This document shows, in pieces, positions 56,301 through 64,000 of a stretch of 64,000 bases of DNA. The stretch is from Ligula intestinalis (taxonomy: Eukaryota > Platyhelminthes > Cestoda > Diphyllobothriidea > Diphyllobothriidae), in NCBI GenBank assembly GCA_036362985.1, contig JAYGXS010000004.1, positions 20,731,708 to 20,795,707 of the forward strand, in the 5' to 3' direction. A program made the position numbers and the translations under genes. Numbering within the stretch: position 1 is the stretch's first letter; each line of letters starts with the position of its first letter. The notes under the pieces are model-generated. The model was given only the letters and a program-made list of their open reading frames with translations. It had not been told where the DNA came from and searched no databases.

Positions 56301-56999
56301 TGCGCGCGCGTCTGTCTGCTAGTGTGCTGTAGGCAAGAGTGAATAAACGTCATGCGAGATTGAGTCACTGGCCGCTTGTTCAACTGTTTGGCCAATAGCA
56401 TTCTACGGTACCTTTGATTGGCTGTCCGAGGAGATAGAGGAGCGAAGTCAACTGACGGACTGCGGGCTTGGCGCCGGCGATAGGCCTACCGCTGACTCTG
56501 TACTGCTTAACAAGTGCGTGCCATGACCCAGTTTAGTTGCGGTCGATGTCCAGGTTCATTTATAACGTAGCTCTTTTTAGATACTCTACACATGTCCCCA
56601 CTCGACCCACTCAGCTACCCTCAAAACACTTGCATATACGACACTTCCACGTAGCACACCAAGTTCCTCTCCTTCAGCAAACATGCGATCAACTGCTCCT
56701 GAATCGACACGGTGTGTGAAATGTCGCAGGTCTGAACGTGTATAACTCACCTAAGTGGGTGGCATGCCCTCGGGCGTAGCTTGTACACGATATGCAGAAC
56801 AGGTCGTGTATGGCACACAGGCAGGCAGCGCTTAGCTTCGTTAGTCATCGTAACAAGACAGTGTGGAAAGAAAAAGGAGTATACTAGATGTTGTGTACAT
56901 CTACCTCTACCAGACAGGAACGCCGACCAGACGCACCAGCCGACAGCACAAATGAGGGCGTAGGACCACCCGACGCAAACAAAAATTGGGGAAAAGGTG

Positions 57000-57122
57000 T
57001 TTCGACCACAAGCCACTGTCGGGGTTCATCGCAGAAGCAGTTCTCCAAAAACTTGAGGCGATCGTGTTCGCAAACTATCAGCCCAAGTTCTGGAGTCGAT
57101 ATGTTGACGATACCTTTGTGAC
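57000..57122 (+). pseudogene. Penelope-like element: reverse transcriptase relic 2
   Basis: One frame reads CFDHKPLSGFIAEAVLQKLE, then FANYQPKFWSRYVDDTFV and a stop. LSGFIAE..L..LE followed by FW.RYVDDTFV is the palm segment around the catalytic YVDD of Penelope-like reverse transcriptases. Nothing intact surrounds it. Confidence 0.78.
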
Positions 57123-57344
57123 CTAGCGCCAAATTGCTGGAAGGGTAAATATATGGACGACACACCCACCCGAAATGTCAGACATCAAATAAGCCTCTCC
57201 CCGTCAACGCTCTTGCTTCTTCTAACTTACCACCTGTTAATCTTATTTCCACTAAGAGAACTGGTTGCATATACCCATGTCCTACACCTTCTACAAACAC
57301 TAACCTTAGGCCTATCTGCCCTGAAATCTAATATAGAGCTATCG

Positions 57345-57720
57345 CAAGGGGTCAGGTAAGTTAAACCCTAGCAACTGCGATCTTCAGGCCGTGGCTCCTT
57401 AGTGGAGGAGAGGTCGGCGGAGGCCAAAGTGTTAGAAATAGTTTATTATGTACACAGAGGAACGAAGAATAGATGAAAGAAGATTGACTTGGGAGAACAC
57501 GACCAACTAGGAAAGCCAGCCGCGTCCAAATGTTGGTTTGACAGCAGTCAGGCCAGTGGGCAGAGAAAGCCATTCACGCGTGCAAGCTTGCTATTCTTGG
57601 TTCGACCAGAAGGCATCTATGCGGCAACGGTGATTGGCTGTTCCCAGAAGTCGAGATCAGCGGCTGCGGGATTTCAGGAAAGTTGACTTCGGCGCGAGCT
57701 AGTCACGACAGAGCCACCTG
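57345..57720 (+). repeat. Interspersed repeat A copy
   Basis: CCTAGCAACTGCGATCTTCA, TTATTATGTACACAGAGGAA, GACAGCAGTCAGGCCAGTGG, close to 55270-55640. Confidence 0.72.
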
Positions 57721-57764
57721 TATTACGGACAGTTCTTGTTTTGGATTCTTGCGGGGAGGGCGTA

Positions 57765-58050
57765 TAGGAGTTAAGGCTAAGACGGTTAACCCTGACACCT
57801 ACAATCTTCCAAGCCCGGTTCCTTAGGAGATTGGAGAAGTCTTGTGAAGGCCAGAGTAGAAGGGATAGTTTATTGTGTACACAAAAGAACAGAGACTAGA
57901 TGGAGGGAAGTTGGACTTCGGAGCACACGTCATTTCACTGGAGCGCCGTGGTCCTAAGTGAAGTCTAGTGGCCGAGAGTGGGAAAATATGGACTTGGTCG
58001 AGTGGTGCTTGGCGGCCGCGAGAACCTAGACACACGTACCAAGGTTGAGT
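57765..58050 (+). repeat. Interspersed repeat B copy
   Basis: GGAGTTAAGGCTAAGACGGT, TAACCCTGACACCTACAATC, GCACACGTCATTTCACTGGA. Confidence 0.72.
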
Positions 58051-58480
58051 CGCAAACAGCGTGGACGGCAGTGGTTGGCATAAATGGGCCAGGTTGCAGG
58101 AGCGGCTGGAAAAAGCCGGTGGTTCCGTAAAACGTCAACAGCAAATTCGTATGCCATGTCAGTATGACTTCAACCGAGAAGAATCGTTGGCAGTAGAATG
58201 AAGGTCATCAATTGGGAAGGAGATCTGGATACTGACACTCATAGCGGGAAATGGCTCGTTGGATGGGGAAGGAACCAGAGCCTAAGGTCCGTGGGCTGTG
58301 AGCAATTGAGCATCTCTCTCTTGCTTAACGACAGGGTGTCGGTAGTTTAAGTCTCCAGTTCGTGGCCAAAGGCGATGACACAGGAGAAATTCAGTTGAAG
58401 GCGAGGGAGGTCTGACGATGATTGACCTCGGCCACATCAGAAGTTTAGTTGCGTGTTCATCTCACGATTGGGGTCACCAG
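58051..58480. other. Between two repeat B copies, nothing recognised
   Basis: The stretch separates two related repeat copies in the same orientation. No domain or RNA motif. Confidence 0.4.
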
Positions 58481-58482
58481 TT

Positions 58483-58900
58483 ATAGGAGTTAAGGCTAAG
58501 ACGGTTAACCCTAACACCTAAAATCTTCCAGCCCCGGTTCCTTAGGAGATGGGAGAAGTCTTTGGAAAGCCAGATTAGTAGGAAGAGTGTATTGCGTACA
58601 CAAAGGAACGGAGAATAGATGGAGAGAAGTTGGAATTCGGAGCACATGTCATTCCGCTGGAGCGCCGTGGCCCTTAGTGACGTCTGGCGGCCGAGGATGG
58701 GGAAAAAGGGATATTTTCGAGTGGTGCTTGGCGGCCGCGAGAACCTAGGCACACGTGTGTGTGTCCGAGTGGAAGTAGGTCAAGTCTCTGCAGGTCAGCG
58801 CGACTGAAAGCGCTGACTGAGGTATTGGATGACCTTGAGGCAGCTGGCATTGAACAATAATACCGGACAAAGCAATAGAGAAGGTGGGACGGCAGAGACC
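58483..58900 (+). repeat. Interspersed repeat B copy
   Basis: GGAGTTAAGGCTAAGACGGT again, with GAGCACATGTCATTCCGCTG; near-identical to 57765-58050. Its distal half matches 40740-40920 inverted. Confidence 0.72.
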
Positions 58901-59287
58901 GCTACAACAATTTACAACACGGAATATGCCGAAAGGCACTGGCGCGTGGGGCGGAGGGACCGAGCTGCGATTAAAGAACTTGGTAAAGCGCAACATCCTG
59001 AAGGCGATCAGCTAACTGCTTTACCATAAAATTTTGTTGAAATTATTTAATACGGTGGCTTAAGGCCGACGGCGTTGGGCGCGTTAATCGAAAAAAGGGG
59101 CAAAAAACAAATCGAGCACGAATCGAGCACGAATCGCTGTCGAAAAACATGGAAATGTGGAGTTTTATTCCGAAAACTTCCCTTTGCCCAAAACCCAGTA
59201 ATAATCGATTTATTGAAGACTCTTTGTAATATTAAGCAGACACTTCGGGCCTTTTACATAAGATATCACTATCCCATACTGAACCTA

Positions 59288-59372
59288 ACACTAACCCTTA
59301 CCCTAACCTCTGACCCTAACCATAACCCTAATCCTAGCCTCTAACCCCTACCCCTTACTCTAACCCTAATCG
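59288..59372. repeat. Degenerate telomere-like (CCCTAA) tract
   Basis: A series of CCCTAA, CCTAA and CACTAACCC variants over about 85 bp. It is flanked on both sides by copies of AATCG.GC.CGAATCGCTGTCG and TGGAAATGTGGAGTTTT (59107-59167 and 59378-59430). Confidence 0.8.
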
Positions 59373-59439
59373 TGCTCAAATCGAGCTCGAATCGCTGTCG
59401 ACAAACCTGGAAATGTGGAGTTTTGTTCCGCCACTACCA

Positions 59440-59690
59440 AGGAAACTCCTGCCGTTGTAGCTATAGCTTGTAGCAAGTACCTAGGCTTTTAGTAGGGTAA
59501 GTTACAACGTCAATTTATACTACTAAAGACTGTCTGATAGCAGCATGTGTATATTTCACAGGGGTTGACGGCTTTCAACACGAATATACACTTACAATTT
59601 CGGTCTACGCCTATCGACCTTAAATATACTGATATATACCACGATCTGAAATTAATTTCTCTGGAGATTAAAAAGCTGAAGTTTCTTGAT
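59440..59690 (-). repeat. Interspersed repeat E, copy 2
   Basis: Inverse of 28500-28690 over TCTCTGGAGATTAAAAAGCT to AGACTGTCTGATAGCAGCAT. The segment 59465-59515 is in the direct orientation relative to 28675-28725. Confidence 0.75.
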
Positions 59691-59964
59691 ATCCAAGGAA
59701 TATCCTGCACTAATAAACGCTGCGAAGCAACAAGTTTTGTCTATCCGTATTGTACTATGAAGGAACATTAATAAAATCCAGAAACGTTTTACCTAGATAT
59801 TTTCAGATAATGGAAGATTTCGTCTTGTCTTCATGAAAATCAGGTAAACATAAATCTGACAAATCGCATTGTTTGCAGGACAGGAAGAGCGGATTCGGTT
59901 TTGCAAAGCTTCTATTTTTTTACTATAAATTAAGTAATTAACGTGTGCTGCTGCCTGCTGCTGA

Positions 59965-60170
59965 AAACCGCACTTGGACTGCGACTGGCTCTCCTGCCGG
60001 TTGTAGGCTCGCCAAGTCAATCTACTCTCATCTATTCTCCCCTTCTTGTGTACACAATGCATTCTTCCCACTACTCTGGCCTTCCCAAGACTTCTCTTCT
60101 GTACTAAGTAACCATGGTCTGAAGATCGCAGTTGCTGGATTTAACTCACTCAACCCTCTGCGATTAAGTC
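59965..60170 (-). repeat. Truncated repeat A copy
   Basis: Ends GTCTGAAGATCGCAGTTGCT, GGATTTAACTCACTCAACCC; the inverse of the family start. Confidence 0.68.
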
Positions 60171-61728
60171 AAAAACTATTCAAACTTTGCCATTTTTATC
60201 TTGACTTAACATTCGAAAAAGGCAAAGTACGCAGATATTCGACGTCGATATATCAAATTAAGGTGCTTTTTCAAGGTTTTTAATTGGTCTTAGGCATATT
60301 AATTTGTGACTTGTTGTGGACGTTCAATTTTCAAGGCAATGAGTTTACATGTTTACGTGACCCTAAAACCATGATCCAAATAGACAGTTGTATAAGAAAG
60401 AATGTTCAAAATTCGCTATTTAGGTAAATGCTTTCGACAAATATCTTAGTTTAGAAGTTTTGGTAAACACTTAGAACAGAATGTATCTATGGCAAGTTAC
60501 TGAAACACCGGAAATCGTACTGTTCACCACTATTTCAAGAACGATATGAAATTTGCCGCAATCGAACACCAGAAAGAATTACGAGGAAACGTGGCAGAAG
60601 GAAATTTTTCTTAATGTACACAAATGGTACGTTGACGATTGCACCTGACAATTCAATTGAAATTTATTAGTCACTGACCGAAATGTTCGCACGTCAGCTT
60701 ACGAAGTACCTTACTCCTTTAATGTCCCAATCGGCGCAACCAAGCAAAAGTCTGGTTTCTCCAGGCAATGTATTAACGGCAGAAACGACTTGCGATTTTT
60801 GTCAAGTCATATTGGAATACATGCTCGAACTTTAGGCTGTTCGGTAAGGACGGTACCTTAGATTGCACATAACATGGAAGCACAGTTATTTGAAAATTTC
60901 GGAAATTGGTTAGTTATAAGCGGGATTCAACCTGTTGCTTTGTTTACTCTCTTTTTTTTCATTAACAGGCTTCACTAAATTATCAATTTCAGTTTACTTA
61001 GTAACCCCGGTTTTTCCCTTTTTCGGAATTTTTCCGCTTCTAAACAACGTAATACTAGGTGGTAAAGCGAAATATGCCTTTTTTTAAAGAACTTCCATTT
61101 CTTACTGCTGCAAGACTTTGGGGAAGCAGCGTGAGCTGCTTTTGCGTAACAGAGATTTTCTTGAAAAAAGCCCTTAGAATTCATGATTTAGAACAGGGCG
61201 GCCAAGGTCTGCTACACCAAACCTCCCTATGGTGGATCCATCTCTTCTCATCTCCATCTGTTTTTTTATGACAGAGCAGGCCCTTCCCGACAATGCTGCT
61301 CCGACTTCTCCTCCTCGCCGCCGGGATTGAGGCCCACCCGGCAGGGCTCCATGTCCAGCAAGGGCTACTTGCCTGCCTGCCCTCCCGTCCGCCCCGGCGG
61401 CCGCTCCTAACTGCATTAGTAGAAGGGTTTAAGGACTACGGATAGAAAATGCTGTCTGCCATCTCATATGCCTAGAACATTGAAGTGTTGAGGAGACACG
61501 CAGTTACGTCACGAATACGCAACTGTGCGTCTGCCGACACCATGTCACAAGAGTGCAATGCACGCTTAGTGGTTGAATTACGTCATAATGGCGTCTATCG
61601 TATCAAATGCCGTCAGAATGATGCAACTGTGACCAATCAACTTTCGCTCCGGCTAGAAAGACCAGGCAAGAAGGTTACGTCGGTCAATCAAGTGTTTATT
61701 TACAAGGGTAGTATACACTGAAGGTTAT
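60171..61728. other. Intergenic, nothing recognised
   Basis: AT-rich up to about 61190, then GC-rich to 61420. Short frames at 61059-61416 and 61485-61721 have no domain and no splice signals I can defend. Confidence 0.4.
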
Positions 61729-62117
61729 CTAGACTGCCATCTCAGAGCGTTTCCGCTTTTTTGAGACACTGGCTGGTGATTCCAGGGATCTGCGATGTTT
61801 TTCACTTTTTCGGCCCTTTTGGGGGGTCTTTTTAGGAGAGCAAATGTCACCGGAGTGTGAGGAATCTGGTTTCGCCTGCTCTGTTTCCATCTCCTGCTCC
61901 TCAGCTGTTACCTCCAGCTTTGTGTCCTCTGAGGGCTTTGAATAGAGCAGGCCGTGAAGATTTTTAGACAGTTCCAGCATGCTTTTTAAGNNNNNNNNNN
62001 CGTGAAGATTTTTAGACAGTTCCAGCATGCTTTTTAAGTTCGAGGACATCGCCTGGAACACCTTACCCACCTTGACGAATTCGGGGAGGCCCGTGAGGCG
62101 AGAAGTAGGATAGATAT
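61729..62117 (-). CDS. Terminal exon of an unrecognised protein with basic nuclear-type tail
   Basis: Acceptor cgtttactgtag (minus) before 62117, then an open frame to a TAG at 61729. It begins YPTSRLTGLPEFVKVGKVFQ, continues AMSSNLKSMLELSKNLHGLL, then an acidic stretch (EVTAEEQEMETEQ) and two basic clusters (KKTPQKGRKSEKHRR and KKRKR) that look like nuclear localisation signals. The family is not recognised. The exon contains the 10-N gap and an exact 38-bp duplication on its two sides; taking the duplication once keeps the same frame. The exon starts with two bases of a split codon, so upstream exons must lie at higher coordinates, but none was identified up to 64000. Confidence 0.6.
61991..62000. 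other. Assembly gap (10 N) flanked by identical 38-mers
   Basis: 61953-61990 and 62001-62038 are identical, starting CGTGAAGATTTTTAGACAGT and ending TTTTTAAG. This is the pattern of two contigs that overlap but were joined with a placeholder gap. Confidence 0.95.
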
Positions 62118-62234
62118 CTACAGTAAACGTTTGAAGGCAAGGCAAAAGAAAAAAATAATACGTCGGTGGAAGAAAAAACATTGGCACTTAAGTTAACTTT
62201 CTTATGCATACAGGTATTGAACCCTCAAAACCAG

Positions 62235-62475
62235 GAAGCAGTTCATAAATAGAAGATGTGATCGCTGGAACAAGAAGTTTATTCGCCTGACGTTTCAGAC
62301 TCTGTCGAGAATCCTTAATCCTAGATAATGGTGTGGAACATGCACAAATTGGGGTCTCGCGCCATCCTATGGTTACCAATAATTAAGGATTCTCGAGAGA
62401 ACCTGAAACTTCAGGCAAATAAAATTCTTGTTCCAGCGATCGCATCTTTTACTTCTGAACTGCTGCGTGGAACTC
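62235..62475. mobile_element. Palindromic element with hammerhead-like arms, 3
   Basis: The left arm (about 62235-62320: AGAAGATGTGATCGCTGGAA ... TGTCGAGAATCCTTAATC) is inverted at about 62381-62475 (AATTAAGGATTCTCGAGAGA, ACCTGAAACTTCAGGC, GTTCCAGCGATCGCATCT). The arms match the PLE termini at 23102 and 23722 more closely than those at 44 and 45 kb. Confidence 0.78.
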
Positions 62476-62499
62476 GCGTATTCGGTTCTATCGACAATG

Positions 62500-64000
62500 A
62501 ATTGGCTATCGGGAAGCTTGTTTGAAAGTCCAATTTTAGACTTACAGCGCTAGTGAAAACAACGCCTACCTAGGTATCAGAATTTAATAGCTACCAAGCT
62601 AAACATTTTTTTCATCGGTGTAGCCTTTAAGACCACATACATGGCGGTCTTGGCAATCAGTAAAAGCTTGCCATTTGACCCCAAATGTGTGGGTAGACTG
62701 TACATGTAGGCCGCACGTTCTCACATACCGAATGAGCAAAATTTTTTCCCACATTCCACCATGTGGGAAAGTTAGTGTTGCAAGAAGTCCGTTAAAAAAG
62801 GACAGCTTCAGCTAGTTTGTCGTTCCTAAACGGTCACTACAAACCAATGACATGCGTAAGACTTCGTTTTCGCGTCACGTGGGTTACCGCAACCACTTGT
62901 CTTTACTCTGACTTGCTGCTGGCATGAACGAGAGGTCATGCCAACAGGATCTTATGATTGGTCCCTTCCCTACAAGAAACTGATCGTACCAGGTCGTGGC
63001 TAAATGGGACAATATGGATACTCTCGACGAGGGGAGCACTGTGTCTAGCTGTTAGTTGTCGCTGACATAGGGATGACGGGGAGCCCTGTAGGGTAAATTT
63101 ATGATGAAGACAGAGACACAACAGCCTACCAGTTATTGTGCGGTAGAGGAGGACACAGGTAGGCAGAGCGTCAGGAAGCCAAGCATGTTTCCGAATGAAC
63201 CGAAGGAGACGGATGAGCTGGACGTCGGTGCGACCACTGACTGCAGCCACAAGGGTACCCCGGCGACTGAGTTCTCGCACCACGGCCACGGGGAAGGCGT
63301 GCGAAGGGAGGTTCTTGACAGAGGGGTCGCCACGCTTAGCCATAAGTCTGCCCAAGCAAAGAGAGGCACTCAGAGCCCTAGAGTGCTCAAAACGTGAAAG
63401 AATGCGGTCCATACGGGTAAGGTTCGCGTCTCCGTCAGTGGCCAGATTAAATCGAGAGATTTCTGTGGTCTAAATGGAAGGACGAGCAAAAGAATACGAA
63501 ATAATAAAAGGCACAGGGAATGGGGAAAATGTAAAATGCAATGACACAAAGACCTGAACAACAATTTCATTGTGCAACTATTCTGCTAGAATCCACAGGA
63601 CACTGGTCAGAACACGCAAATACACTTGCAAATAGAAGGGAATAATAAAGTGGGGGCACTGTGACCATAAATATCGAACATCATGTTATGGTAGCATGCT
63701 GACTTTTTACTGACAAGCTGCTCAACTGCCCACAGATTTTTGTGTCAATCATAGCTACTTAATTGCTAACAGTACACAAATAAATATCGCATTAGAATTT
63801 ACAAGGCTTGCACCTACGCAAGGCGCGGGGGCGCCTCACAGGTGTTTGCTCACTTCCCGTTCGTTCCATCAGTGGGATGGTGGTTGTAGAATAAAACAGT
63901 GACAAGGATAATCTGTTGTAACTACACGGTGGCGCACAGAGAGGTATCGACCCCGCTAGATCGGGGTAGTTTTCAGCCAATGGTCTTCTACTGGAAAATC
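62500..64000. other. Right end of window, no gene recognised
   Basis: Frames overlap on both strands at 62936-63473, where GC content rises. None has a recognisable domain or supported splice sites. Upstream exons of the 61.7-kb gene may lie here. Confidence 0.35.

Noticed and set aside
61174..61416. GC-rich minus-strand frame of 80 codons
   Set aside because: Ala/Gly/Arg-rich low-complexity translation with no splice signals or homology.
62936..63473. Large overlapping frames on both strands as upstream exons of the 61.7-kb gene
   Set aside because: Three frames are open at once, no acceptor/donor pair gives the needed phase, and no domain is visible; kept only as a possibility.

Overview
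This is a stretch of repeat-rich eukaryotic DNA with genes split by introns. No operons, ribosome binding sites or bacterial genes were seen. The mix suggests a flatworm, probably a diphyllobothriid-type tapeworm: introns of only 35-41 bp lie next to introns of several kb, degraded Penelope-like elements are abundant, and the genome is loaded with short interspersed repeats. The organism call is inference; no sequence here names the species.

Four protein genes can be supported. (1) 854-8675, plus strand: the 3' part of an SLC6 neurotransmitter/amino-acid symporter gene (transmembrane helices 9-12 and a long cytoplasmic tail) in four exons whose phases fit exactly. Its 5' part lies outside the window or was not found. 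(2) 10949-30698, plus strand: DNA ligase III (LIG3) in fifteen exons, 732 residues, with the DNA-binding domain, the nucleotidyltransferase core with the adenylated lysine, the OB fold and a C-terminal BRCT domain. The exons for the N-terminal PARP-type zinc finger were not found. (3) 39014-51388, minus strand: a complete four-exon SURF4-like cargo receptor of 278 residues, ending in a dilysine retrieval signal. (4) 61729-62117, minus strand: the last exon of an unrecognised protein with a basic, nuclear-type tail, interrupted by an assembly gap. LIG3 and SURF4 are convergent, 8.3 kb apart.

Much of the rest is mobile-element debris. 0-9 kb: SLC6 introns with two inverted-repeat elements and a LINE 3' end inserted in one of them. 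10-14 kb: Penelope-like (PLE) relics around the first LIG3 exons. 14.5-16.6 kb: a 2-kb foldback structure. 18.8-24.6 kb: LIG3 introns with an RNase H-bearing LINE relic, a TIR element and a PLE piece encoding a GIY-YIG nuclease between inverted termini. 31-38 kb: interspersed repeats and local duplications. 39.3-49.9 kb: the large SURF4 intron, with small palindromic elements. 52-60 kb: a dense field of one or two 300-450 bp repeat families, partly arranged as an inverted tandem array, plus a PLE reverse-transcriptase relic and a degenerate telomere-like tract.

The most unusual pattern is a family of small palindromes (44.2, 45.1 and 62.2 kb) whose arms match the inverted termini of the GIY-YIG-bearing PLE piece at 23.1-23.8 kb. 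The arms hold hammerhead-ribozyme-like cores (CTGATGA, a stem-loop, then GAAAC). They look like non-autonomous foldback derivatives of a Penelope-like element.
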